Shown piece by piece: positions 18,146 to 26,679 of a stretch of 64,000 nucleotides of DNA (the first letter of the stretch is position 1; every line of letters begins with the position of its first letter). Both the position numbers and the translations under genes were made by a program. This stretch comes from CG2-30-36-16 sp964372115 (GTDB lineage: Bacteria > Bacteroidota > Ignavibacteria > Ignavibacteriales > Ignavibacteriaceae), in the NCBI GenBank assembly GCA_964372115.1, contig CAYJPN010000024.1:24106-88105 (forward strand), written 5' to 3'. The notes beneath the pieces are model-generated. The model was given only the letters and a program-made list of their open reading frames with translations. It made no database searches and was not told the DNA's origin.

Positions 18146-19257
18146 CTGTCAATCTCTCCGAGAACTATATCAATACTACCGAGGATTGCAATAACATCAG
18201 CAATCATATGCCCGCGGCACAATTCATCCATAACGCCGAGGTTAACGAATGAAGGTGCACGTACTTTTACTCTAAATGGATTAAGTGATCCATCACTAAT
18301 AATAAAATAACCAAGTTCGCCGCGCGGGTTTTCAACTCTTGTATAAATCTGACCCACTGGCGGTTTTATTCTTTTGGGAATTGCGGAAGAAACATCACCT
18401 TCCGGTAATTGATCGAGAGCCTGCTCAATTATTTTTAAGCTTTCTTCCATTTCAAGAATGCGAACAAAGTATCTGTCCCAGCAATCGCCGACAGTACCCA
18501 TTCTGCCATCACCAACAGGGATGTCAAAATCAAAGCGGTTATAAACCGAATAAGGATCATCACGTCTTAAATCCCATTTTAAACCGCTTGCACGTAAATT
18601 AGGACCGGAAATGCCAAAATTAACAGCAGTGTTGAGAGGAAGAATTCCAACATTAGCGGTTCTTTCAACAAATATTTTATTAAAACTTAAAAGCTCATTC
18701 ATCTCTTTTATGTTGGGTCTGAAATAAGAAACAAACTCGCGAGCAAGTCTTACAAAATCCGGATGAAGATCGTGAGAAAGACCGCCAACCCAAATATAAT
18801 TATAGAGTAAACGTCCGCCGCATGTCATTTCGAACAGACTTAAAATTTTCTCCCTATCCCTAAAAGCAAATAAGAAAGGAGTAAACGCACCGAGATCAGC
18901 GCCATAAGTACCAATTGCAACAAGGTGAGAAGCAATTCGCTGAAGTTCACCCATAATAACACGTATAAAATCAACTCTTTCAGGCACTTCTATACCGAGT
19001 AATTTTTCAACCGCAACGGCGTAACCGAATTCGTTGTACATTGAAGCGAGGTAATCCATTCTATCTACGTAGGGAATAACCTGTGGATATGTCATGGCTT
19101 CGGCGTGTTTTTCAAAACAACGGTGAAGGTAACCAATGTGCGGTTTTACCGCTTTGATTATTTCACCTTCTAATTGAAGCTCGAGGCGAAGCACGCCGTG
19201 TGTTGACGGATGCTGCGGCCCCATGTTAAGAATCATTTCTTCAGTTTTTAGAGACAT
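18142..19257 (-). CDS. nuoD: NADH-quinone oxidoreductase subunit D (49-kDa type)
   Basis: A 371-aa peripheral-arm subunit that with NuoB forms the quinone site. It opens with MILNMGPQHPSTHGVLRLEL and has PHIGYLHRCFEKHAEAMTYPQ, the quinone-binding His loop, and ends DIVLGEIDR. It is a stand-alone NuoD, not the NuoCD fusion of E. coli. 12 nt after nuoC, overlapping nuoH by 4 nt. Confidence 0.96.
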   Translation of the reverse strand: MSLKTEEMILNMGPQHPSTHGVLRLELQLEGEIIKAVKPHIGYLHRCFEKHAEAMTYPQVIPYVDRMDYLASMYNEFGYAVAVEKLLGIEVPERVDFIRVIMGELQRIASHLVAIGTYGADLGAFTPFLFAFRDREKILSLFEMTCGGRLLYNYIWVGGLSHDLHPDFVRLAREFVSYFRPNIKEMNELLSFNKIFVERTANVGILPLNTAVNFGISGPNLRASGLKWDLRRDDPYSVYNRFDFDIPVGDGRMGTVGDCWDRYFVRILEMEESLKIIEQALDQLPEGDVSSAIPKRIKPPVGQIYTRVENPRGELGYFIISDGSLNPFRVKVRAPSFVNLGVMDELCRGHMIADVIAILGSIDIVLGEIDR

Positions 19258-19269
19258 AATATTCTTTTA

Positions 19270-19800
19270 TTAGTATGGGACTTTCATTCCCTGATAGAAT
19301 TCGGGATTCTCATAATCTTTTCTTAATGGATAACCGGCTTCCCAATCGTATGGCATTAATATTCTTCTTAAATCAGGATGGTTTAAAAAATTTATGCCGA
19401 ACATATCAAAAGCTTCACGTTCATGCCAGTCTGCCGAACGCCAAATTTCGGAAACTGAAGTAACCTCAGGTTTTTCAGTTGGTACTGAAACAGCAACAGT
19501 TAATTTATGTTTTAAAGTAACTGATTCGAGATGATAGAATACAGCAAGGGTTGCGCCTTCAATTTTTTGTGTGCCGTCTTCACCCGTTATTTTTTTTCCG
19601 TTTGCGTTATCAACACCCGAAAGATTCATCAAGTTATCAAATTTGTAATCTTCGGTATCTCTTAAAAAGTAACAAACTTTATCAAGTTCAAACGGATTTA
19701 TTAAAATATAATCTTCTGTTGGTATGCCTGTTTTTAATTCGATAACAGCATCAGAAAAATTCTCTTTTAATACACCAAAAATTTCTTCTGTAGTTTTCAT
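19270..19800 (-). CDS. nuoC: NADH-quinone oxidoreductase subunit C (30-kDa type)
   Basis: A 176-aa soluble subunit of the connecting module. The signature WHEREAFDMFGINFLNHPDL followed by RRILMPYDWEAGYPLRKDY identifies it. It carries no cofactor. A short charged insert (NANGKKITGEDGTQKIEG) lies in the middle. The ATG overlaps the nuoB stop by 4 nt. Confidence 0.95.
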   Translation of the reverse strand: MKTTEEIFGVLKENFSDAVIELKTGIPTEDYILINPFELDKVCYFLRDTEDYKFDNLMNLSGVDNANGKKITGEDGTQKIEGATLAVFYHLESVTLKHKLTVAVSVPTEKPEVTSVSEIWRSADWHEREAFDMFGINFLNHPDLRRILMPYDWEAGYPLRKDYENPEFYQGMKVPY

Positions 19801-20288
19801 GCAGTTTTTTTAACTAATGATTCGTTTCTAATTTTTTCTTGAAGCTTTAAAAGTCCTTCAAGTAAAGCCTCGGGGCGTGGAGGACAACCGGGAACGTAAA
19901 CATCAACCGGGATAATTCTGTCAACTCCTTTTAGTACGTGATAACCATGTTCCCAGTAGGGTCCGCCGCAGTTAGAACAACTGCCCATAGAAATAACATA
20001 TTTTGGATCAGGCATTTGTTCATAAAGACGTTTAATACGGATAGCCATTTTTAAGGTAACGGTGCCGCTTATAATTATCACATCCGACTGACGGGGTGAC
20101 GGGCGGGGAATAACGCCAAATCTGTCAAAGTCGTAATGAGAAGCAGAAGTTGCCATCATCTCAATAGCACAACATGCAAGACCGAAGCCCATTTGCCAAA
20201 GTGATGATAAACGAGCCCAGTTAAGCAGGTCGTCAACTTTTGTTACAATTATATTTTCATCGGTAAATTGTTTGTCGAGTAAACCCAT
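19797..20288 (-). CDS. nuoB: NADH-quinone oxidoreductase subunit B
   Basis: A 163-aa subunit that holds the terminal [4Fe-4S] cluster N2 next to the quinone. The ligands are in GLACCAIEMM (tandem Cys), MGSCSNCGGPYW and YVPGCPPRPEALLEG, all intact. The RFGVIPRPSPRQSD loop is conserved. It follows nuoA by 1 nt. Confidence 0.96.
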   Translation of the reverse strand: MGLLDKQFTDENIIVTKVDDLLNWARLSSLWQMGFGLACCAIEMMATSASHYDFDRFGVIPRPSPRQSDVIIISGTVTLKMAIRIKRLYEQMPDPKYVISMGSCSNCGGPYWEHGYHVLKGVDRIIPVDVYVPGCPPRPEALLEGLLKLQEKIRNESLVKKTA

Positions 20289-20289
20289 A

Positions 20290-20736
20290 TCAATTATTTA
20301 CTTCTTGTTTAGATATATTAATTGGCTCATTAAAAGTATTTTGTTGTTTTACAACCGGCGGGACAAGTTTTGGGCGTTCCCATTCAAGGTCTCCTTTGCG
20401 CCATTCGTATGCCATTCCGAGTCCGAGAAGGATAAGGAAAACGCTACCGACGAGATAACCGGCAAAACCAAAATTGCGATAAACCATTGCCCATGGAATA
20501 AGCAATACAACTTCCACATCAAAAATTAGGAAGATTAAAGCAACAACATAAAAACGAATATTAAATTTTACCCAGGGAGTACCTTCTGCCTCTTCGCCGC
20601 ACTCATAAGTTGATAACTTTTCCCTGGTGGGACGGCTGGGTCGAATTAATTTTGCGGCAACAACAGCAACTACTACAAATAGTACGGCGGTTAGTAGAAA
20701 GATAAAAATCTTTCCGAATTCTGTTAACATCGGCAT
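20290..20736 (-). CDS. nuoA: NADH-quinone oxidoreductase subunit A
   Basis: A 148-aa membrane subunit with three helices. STYECGEEAEGTPWVKFNIR carries the conserved Cys of the loop that folds over the quinone channel, and FLIFDVEVVLLIPWA is the classic second helix. The C-terminus has an extra hydrophilic tail (about 30 residues past EWRKGDLEWERP). First gene of the 11-gene operon; its promoter must lie in 20737-21069, shared with divergent alr. Confidence 0.95.
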   Translation of the reverse strand: MPMLTEFGKIFIFLLTAVLFVVVAVVAAKLIRPSRPTREKLSTYECGEEAEGTPWVKFNIRFYVVALIFLIFDVEVVLLIPWAMVYRNFGFAGYLVGSVFLILLGLGMAYEWRKGDLEWERPKLVPPVVKQQNTFNEPINISKQEVNN

Positions 20737-21069
20737 TTAAAATTTTTCGCGCAAATTAAATTATCAAAATTGTAAAGTCAAGAAATAAAAAAACTTCTTG
20801 CGTTAATTAAGACGGAATAAAACAGTTGACAAATATTAACAACTAATATGCCATTAAGAAACTCTTAGAATTTAGGGCAATATTTAATCCCTCATAATTC
20901 CATTTTCAAAAATAGGAAGATATGAGAGTGATTTATTCTCATTAGTAAGAATTATTGTTGTGTAATTAAACAATGGCAAAAATCGTATTTATTTATTCGA
21001 TATTAAACAGCTTTAATTGATTATCTTCAACAATAAATTTATATTTTATCGACAAAATTATGGGAATAA
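20737..21069. other. Divergent intergenic promoter region (nuoA / alr)
   Basis: A 333-nt A+T-rich spacer between two divergently transcribed genes, so promoters for both should be here. A possible Bacteroidota-type element for alr is TTG at 21017 with TATATTTT at about 21041; this is weak. No RNA gene, repeat or ORF of note was seen. Confidence 0.4.
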
Positions 21070-22188
21070 ATGAGAACATCATTTGCAGAAATTGAATTGA
21101 ACAATTTAAAATTCAATTATTTGAATATTCGTAAAAAAGTGAACCGCAAAATAATGGCGGTTGTTAAAGCCGATGCTTATGGCCATGGCGTTGAATATGT
21201 CGTGAAAAAATTAAATTCACTCGGGAATAACAAACCTGAATATTACGCTGTTGCCATTCCTGAAGAAGGAATTGAGTTACGGAAATTAAAAGTGAAACAA
21301 CCAATATTAATTTTTGAGCCTTTTACTGCCCGGCAGGTGGATTTAGTATTTAAGTATAATTTAATCCCCACAGTTTCTAATAATTATCATTTAAAACTGT
21401 TCGAGAAATTTACTTTAAGAAAAAAGCCTCTTAGGGTTCATATTAAAATAAATACCGGTATGAACCGTCTTGGTGTTGAGTATAGTGAAGCATTTGGGTT
21501 TATTTATCGACTTAGCCGTAATAAAAATTTTATAATTGATGGTATTTATACTCACTTTGCCACTTCCGATGAAAAAGATAAATCTTTTGCTAACCTGCAA
21601 CTTGAAAGATTTAAAAAAATAATTAATCAATTAAAATCTGCAGGCATTAATTATGGTTTAGCCCATGCAGCAAACAGCGGTGCAATCTTGGATATGCCGG
21701 AAGCCTACTTTGATATGGTGCGCCCGGGAATTTCGCTGTACGGTTACTATCCTTCACTCGAAACATCTGAATCAATAAAACTTAAACCTGTTATGAGTCT
21801 GATTTCTTTTGTAAATTCCGTAAAGAGAATTTTATCGGGAGAAAGTGTAAGTTACAGTAGAAGATTTACAGCAACAAAGGAAACTACTATTGTGGAAACA
21901 CCATTTGGTTATGCGGATGGTTATCGTCGTAATTTAACTAATAAGTCATTTGGAATAATACGTGACAAATTGTATCCGCAGGTTGGTACTGTAACAATGG
22001 ATAGAATTATGTTCAATGCAGGTGACGATAAAATAAAAATTGGTGATAAAATTATCTTACTCGGAAAAGGTAAAAATCAAAATATTGATGCATGGGATTG
22101 GGGCAAAGTGCTCGGTACCATCCCCTATGAAATAACATGCGGCATATCAAAGAGAGTACCACGGGTTTATAAACATTTATGGATTTAA
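21070..22188 (+). CDS. alr: Alanine racemase
   Basis: A 372-aa PLP enzyme that makes D-alanine for peptidoglycan. The PLP lysine is Lys33 in MAVVKADAYGHG; HIKINTGMNRLGV and the MVRPGISLYGYYP stretch line the active site, and the catalytic Tyr is in FGYADGYRRN. The C-terminal domain contains VTMDRIMFN. Normal length. It overlaps the next gene by 10 nt, so the two are translationally linked. Confidence 0.95.
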   Translation: MRTSFAEIELNNLKFNYLNIRKKVNRKIMAVVKADAYGHGVEYVVKKLNSLGNNKPEYYAVAIPEEGIELRKLKVKQPILIFEPFTARQVDLVFKYNLIPTVSNNYHLKLFEKFTLRKKPLRVHIKINTGMNRLGVEYSEAFGFIYRLSRNKNFIIDGIYTHFATSDEKDKSFANLQLERFKKIINQLKSAGINYGLAHAANSGAILDMPEAYFDMVRPGISLYGYYPSLETSESIKLKPVMSLISFVNSVKRILSGESVSYSRRFTATKETTIVETPFGYADGYRRNLTNKSFGIIRDKLYPQVGTVTMDRIMFNAGDDKIKIGDKIILLGKGKNQNIDAWDWGKVLGTIPYEITCGISKRVPRVYKHLWI

Positions 22189-23069
22189 TAAAACAATATA
22201 TTACCCAGAGCATAACGGCGGCATCAAATAACCTCAGACTAAGTTCACAGCAAATTGAGGTAGTTGCCCTCTTGCGCGAAGTTATAATAAAATCGACTGA
22301 TCTTGAGGGTGATATAAAAAGAATGAAGCGGGTGACTGAGTTTTCAACACTTGCGATAAGATTAAATGAAATTTATAATTATTTGGTCGGAAGGGTCGAT
22401 ATTTTAAAATTATCAAACCAGTTTAAAATCCATAGCAGCGGGTTGTTAAAAGATCTTACCAATATGCTGGAAACAGTTACACCACCCTTATTTAAAACTG
22501 CTGCTGAAAAATTAATTCTTCTCGATAGAATAAAGTCTGGTTCGGGAATAGATGAATCTTTTAACATAAACAGTAACCCGATTGTAAATGTTGATTTATC
22601 TAAAAGAAAATCTTCTGATGAAATTCTTGAAAGACAGAGTGAGTCAATCAAAGAGAAACTAATATTAGATGACGAAAAAGAAGAGGAAGAAATATTATTT
22701 CAAAATTATGAAAAAACAGTTCTTGAGCCAATCAAGCCTTTAGACTCGTTTTTAAAAAAGATTTCACCGGATGAATTATATATTGATGAATTGGACGAGT
22801 TTGTAAAAAAAATAAAGGCGAACGCGCTGCTGTCGGACAAAATTGGTTTTGAAATTATTGCTAACATGCACAAAATATTAGCTGCTGCACTTTCCTTAAT
22901 AAAAGTTAGAGATTTAATGCCGGGCAAAGATACAATTGATTCTTTGAGAGCGTGTCTTATAGTTATAGTTGCTGTTGTAAAAGGGAAAGAAGTAGATATA
23001 ACTAATTATTTAAACAAAGCCGAAGAGTTCGGTAAACGTTTAAAAATGATAAAAGTTAGGAACGAATAA
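22179..23069 (+). CDS. Unrecognised 296-aa helical protein coupled to alr
   Basis: I cannot name this family. The start ATG lies inside the last codons of alr and there is no clear Shine-Dalgarno, so it is probably translated by coupling. It has no signal peptide or TM helix. The predicted content is almost all alpha-helix, with an acidic stretch in the middle (DDEKEEEEILFQ, about 167-180) that looks like a linker between two helical domains: residues 1-115 and about 195-296. The C-terminal domain has a hydrophobic segment (ACLIVIVAVVKG) that is too short to be a confident membrane helix. The mannose-1-P guanylyltransferase gene begins 2 nt after its stop. Confidence 0.8.
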   Translation: MDLIKQYITQSITAASNNLRLSSQQIEVVALLREVIIKSTDLEGDIKRMKRVTEFSTLAIRLNEIYNYLVGRVDILKLSNQFKIHSSGLLKDLTNMLETVTPPLFKTAAEKLILLDRIKSGSGIDESFNINSNPIVNVDLSKRKSSDEILERQSESIKEKLILDDEKEEEEILFQNYEKTVLEPIKPLDSFLKKISPDELYIDELDEFVKKIKANALLSDKIGFEIIANMHKILAAALSLIKVRDLMPGKDTIDSLRACLIVIVAVVKGKEVDITNYLNKAEEFGKRLKMIKVRNE

Positions 23070-23071
23070 AA

Positions 23072-24130
23072 ATGAGTACTTTTGCCGTTGTAATGGCTGG
23101 CGGAATCGGCTCCAGATTTTGGCCAAAAAGTAATGAAAAAACTCCAAAACAATTGATAAAAATCTTCGGTGAAAAAACGATGATACAGGAAACTGTTGAA
23201 CGTCTTTCCGGCTTTATTGACGACGACAAAATATACATTGTTACTAATCGCAAACAGCGACCATTTGTTGTAAAACAATTACCACAGCTTCCGCCAGCCA
23301 ATATAATTGCAGAACCTTTCGGAAGAGAAACAGCGACTTGCATAGGATTGGCTTCCATTATCATACAAAAACGTGACCCCGATGCCGTAATAATAAATTT
23401 GCCTGCCGATCATATAATTAGAAGGATCGAGGCATTCCATACGACTTTAAAACATGCTGTAAATTATGCAAGTAAAACAAACGGATTAGTTACTATCGGG
23501 ATAATACCTTCGCGACCGGAAACAGGTTACGGTTATATTCAAATTGATGAACAATCGATCGATAAAAATATTCATAAAGTTTTTTCATTCGCTGAGAAAC
23601 CAAATTATGCAACTGCAGTTAGGTTTATTGAAAGCGGTGATTTTCTTTGGAACAGCGGCATGTTTATCTGGAAGGCAAGCTCAATATTAAATGAAATTCA
23701 AATTCACTTGCCAGATCTTTTTGAAGGTCTTGAAGAAATAAAAACAGTTATTGACAAACCAGGATTTGAAAAAAAATTAGATATTGTTTACGGACAGCTT
23801 CGTAAGATTTCTATTGATTACGGTGTGATGGAAAAATCGAAAAAGGTATTTCTAACAAAAGGCGATTTTATTTGGAGTGATGTGGGAAGTTGGGAAGAAG
23901 TTTATCAATTATCCGAAAAAAATGACTCCGGTAATTGTATTCATGGAAAAGTTTTTACAGAAATGACGGTTGATTCATATATCTATTCACCCGATAAATT
24001 TACTGCAGTGATCGGTGCTGAAAATTTAATAGTTGTTAATGATGACGACGCGCTGCTTATCTGCCGGAGGGATCTGGCACAATCCGTAAAAAAAATTGTT
24101 GATTACATAAAAATAAATAAGCTTACTTAA
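23072..24130 (+). CDS. manC: Mannose-1-phosphate guanylyltransferase
   Basis: A 352-aa nucleotidyltransferase that makes GDP-mannose from GTP and mannose-1-P for glycan or O-antigen/exopolysaccharide synthesis. The nucleotide-binding start VVMAGGIGSRFWPKSNEKTPKQ (shown in parts: MAGGIGSRFWP and KTPKQLIKI) is canonical; PADHII, FAEKPNYATA, WNSGMFIWK and GDFIWSDVGSWEE are also conserved. It lacks the fused C-terminal phosphomannose isomerase cupin found in the long ManC proteins, so it is the single-domain form. Confidence 0.92.
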   Translation: MSTFAVVMAGGIGSRFWPKSNEKTPKQLIKIFGEKTMIQETVERLSGFIDDDKIYIVTNRKQRPFVVKQLPQLPPANIIAEPFGRETATCIGLASIIIQKRDPDAVIINLPADHIIRRIEAFHTTLKHAVNYASKTNGLVTIGIIPSRPETGYGYIQIDEQSIDKNIHKVFSFAEKPNYATAVRFIESGDFLWNSGMFIWKASSILNEIQIHLPDLFEGLEEIKTVIDKPGFEKKLDIVYGQLRKISIDYGVMEKSKKVFLTKGDFIWSDVGSWEEVYQLSEKNDSGNCIHGKVFTEMTVDSYIYSPDKFTAVIGAENLIVVNDDDALLICRRDLAQSVKKIVDYIKINKLT

Positions 24131-24290
24131 AAAATTATAGTTTGAGAAAGTGATTTAAAACAAAAAATATAGGGAACATTTGGCTGGGTTGATATACAAA
24201 AAAAATTAAGTTCGAAACTATATTATTTAATATCATTCTGATTGGTTTGTTTCATTTTATTAAGCTATAATAATTATAAAAGTATTTTAT

Positions 24291-24806
24291 ATGAAACTGA
24301 AAACAGAAGCCGAAATTAAAAAAGTTTTATCCTCGTTAATTGACTCTCCGGTTTGTATTATCGGAAGAGCATCCGATTTATTGTGGATTCATTTCGGAAA
24401 GTTGGAAATGGACGCGGAGGCAGGCAAGCGGGGTTTAGAAATTGCGAGCACCATTGGTGATTGGGCGTTACATATACAATGCCCGTGGCGATTTGTTAAA
24501 AACAAAAAAATAATTCTAAGCTGGCGCGATTTTAATCTCACCCCCGATACAGAAATAATGGACGGGTGGGATTCCGGCGGCACAAGCAGGTTTGATTCTA
24601 TGGCTGAAAAGGTTAATTCCTTTTTATTAAAAAATGATGTTATAGTAAAAAAAATAGTTTTAGATGAAGTGGGGGGATTTAAAATGATGATGACCGACGA
24701 CCTCTCTCTCGAAGTATTTCCTGATTTAAGTTTTGTGAATGAACAGACAGAAATCTGGAGAATATTTCAACCAAAATTACGAACCGAGCATTTTGTTGTG
24801 GGTTGA
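24291..24806 (+). CDS. Hypothetical 171-aa protein
   Basis: Family not recognised. It has a compact single-domain look, with conserved-looking aromatic and charged blocks: CIIGRASDLLWIHFG, DWALHIQCPWRFVK, and a C-terminal DEVGGFKMMMTDDLSLEVFPD strand region. No signal peptide, no TM helix, no cysteine pair. It lies alone after a 160-nt gap from manC and runs toward a convergent terminator. Codon use looks like its neighbours, so a real gene is likely. Confidence 0.7.
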   Translation: MKLKTEAEIKKVLSSLIDSPVCIIGRASDLLWIHFGKLEMDAEAGKRGLEIASTIGDWALHIQCPWRFVKNKKIILSWRDFNLTPDTEIMDGWDSGGTSRFDSMAEKVNSFLLKNDVIVKKIVLDEVGGFKMMMTDDLSLEVFPDLSFVNEQTEIWRIFQPKLRTEHFVVG

Positions 24807-24818
24807 TGAATAAAAAAA

Positions 24819-24840
24819 GCGGATGTTAAAAAACATCCGC
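24819..24840 (-). terminator. Intrinsic terminator after the M28 peptidase
   Basis: A 9-bp stem (GCGGATGTT / AACATCCGC) with a 4-nt A loop. On the minus strand it is followed by TTTTTTTATT, an excellent U-run; on the plus strand there is no U-run, so it mainly ends the minus-strand gene starting at 26657. Confidence 0.85.
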
Positions 24841-24854
24841 GTAATAAAAATAAG

Positions 24855-26657
24855 TTACCTTGTTCCCAACTCAATATTAAAATTCATTTCTTTGCAATCT
24901 CTCAAAATTACAACATCAACCTTATCCCCGGGGACATAATCGCCAATGGCATAAGTAAAGTCGTAAATATTTGAGATTTTTTTATCACCAAATTTTATAA
25001 TTATATCGCCGCTCTGTATTCCTGCTTTAGCTGCCGGGCTTCCATCCGTTACACCGCTCAACTTATAGCCATCAACATCACCCGCAAAATCAGGAATAGT
25101 TCCAACCCAAACTTTCGTTCCTGTCATCTTGCCTGTGTCTTTCCTTTCTACAACAAGATAATCTGGTCGTGAATTTTCATTTACAATTTGGTTTGTAATA
25201 TCGTAAACATATTTTAACACAGTTTCTTCTCCAGCCGCGTTTATCTTGTCGGCATCATCGGAAGGTTTATGATAATCCGAATGAGTTCCGGTAAAGAAAA
25301 ACAACACCGGTATATCTTTTCCATAAAATGATGATTGATCACTTGGGCCGTAACCTTCGTCATTAAAAGTTAGCGCTAAAGAGTATGTGTTTTTTTCATT
25401 TAATAGATTTTTCCAGTTGCTTGATGTTCCGGTTCCGTAAACTATCAACTCATTTTTAGAATTTAATCTGCCAACCATATCTAGGTTAATCATTGTTACC
25501 ATTTGTTTCGTTTCCACAGGCGGATTATTCGCAAAAAAGCTTAAGCCGAGAAGTCCGAGTTCTTCGCCCGAAAAACCCACAAACAGCATGCTTCTTTTTA
25601 GCTTAGATTTTTCGGAAGCAAATTTTTCTGCTATTTCCAGAACACCTGTAGTGCCCGATGCATTATCATCTGCTCCATTGTGAATCATTGGCTCTGCACC
25701 CATATAGAGTGAACCGGTTTCACCCATTCCAAGGTGATCGAAATGACCGCCAACCACAACGTATTCATTTTTTAACTCAGAATCATTACCTTCAAGAATA
25801 GCTGCAACATTCCACGAAATTTTTTCTATCTCTTTTATGCCGGTTGCAACTTTTGTCTTTACATTCTCAAACTCAAATGAAGCCGGTTTTATATCTTCTA
25901 TCATTTTCTTTTGATATTCTTCAAATGAAAGTTTTTGACTTTCAAAAAGTTTGTCTACAAAACTTCTTTTTACCTGGACTATGGGAAAACCTTCTACTGC
26001 TGCCGCGCGGTCGTATTTGAATTCAACCAATTTATCGGCTTCATTTTCCGGTAAATAACCGTTAACGAAAATGATTCCTGCAGCACCCTTATCACGCGCC
26101 ACAGTCGCTTTATAACGAAGCGAAGCATATTCATCAAATTTTGAGTGAGGTACGTTGTATTCTGGTTGTGAGCGCATAACAAGAACAATTTTATCTTTTA
26201 CATCAAGTCCGGCATAATCATCGTACTCCAATTTTTGTGCTGAAATACCGTAACCGGCAAACACAAGTTGAGCATTTACAACTCCGCTGCCTGAAAAAGG
26301 AGCCGGAATAAACTCATCTTTTAACTTGAGTGATGATTCATCTCCGGAGACATAAAAAGCGAGTTCGTTTTTCCCGGTCATTTCAATACCGGCAATAAAA
26401 GGAAATTCTTGAATGTAGCTGTCGCCAAACGCAGGCGTCAAACCGTGTTTCTCAAACTCACTTCTAATATACTTTGCAACCATATAAATTTCTTCGCTGC
26501 CACTAAATCTTCCCTTCAGCTCATCGGAAGCTAAATAATTAATGTGGTCTTTTATTTCGGCGGCGGTGATTTCGGGATTATCCTCATTTTGAGCGCGAAG
26601 CACAGGAGCTAAAAACAAAAGCGCGGCAAAACAGAAAACTAAAAGATTCTTTTTCAT
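24855..26657 (-). CDS. Secreted M28-family zinc aminopeptidase with PA and PDZ domains
   Basis: From the ATG at 26657 the protein is 600 aa with a clear signal peptide (MKKNLLVFCFAALLFLAPVL, then RAQ); the longer open frame upstream overlaps the next gene and has no signal, so it was rejected. A PA (protease-associated) domain precedes the peptidase core. Zinc ligands are in GGHFDHLG, HNGADDNASGT, GFSGEELGLLG, NLDMVGRL and TGTHSDYHKPSDD. The last 80 residues form a PDZ domain (DGSPAAKAGIQSGDIIIKFGD). It should release N-terminal amino acids from peptides in the periplasm or outside. 22 nt after the PD40 gene. Confidence 0.9.
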   Translation of the reverse strand: MKKNLLVFCFAALLFLAPVLRAQNEDNPEITAAEIKDHINYLASDELKGRFSGSEEIYMVAKYIRSEFEKHGLTPAFGDSYIQEFPFIAGIEMTGKNELAFYVSGDESSLKLKDEFIPAPFSGSGVVNAQLVFAGYGISAQKLEYDDYAGLDVKDKIVLVMRSQPEYNVPHSKFDEYASLRYKATVARDKGAAGIIFVNGYLPENEADKLVEFKYDRAAAVEGFPIVQVKRSFVDKLFESQKLSFEEYQKKMIEDIKPASFEFENVKTKVATGIKEIEKISWNVAAILEGNDSELKNEYVVVGGHFDHLGMGETGSLYMGAEPMIHNGADDNASGTTGVLEIAEKFASEKSKLKRSMLFVGFSGEELGLLGLSFFANNPPVETKQMVTMINLDMVGRLNSKNELIVYGTGTSSNWKNLLNEKNTYSLALTFNDEGYGPSDQSSFYGKDIPVLFFFTGTHSDYHKPSDDADKINAAGEETVLKYVYDITNQIVNENSRPDYLVVERKDTGKMTGTKVWVGTIPDFAGDVDGYKLSGVTDGSPAAKAGIQSGDIIIKFGDKKISNIYDFTYAIGDYVPGDKVDVVILRDCKEMNFNIELGTR

Positions 26658-26679
26658 AACTACCTTATTGTTTATTAAA

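Noticed and set aside
20826..20851. TTGACA with TAATAT near it as a sigma-70 promoter
   Set aside because: Spacing is about 12 nt, too short, and this lineage uses different -33/-7 elements.
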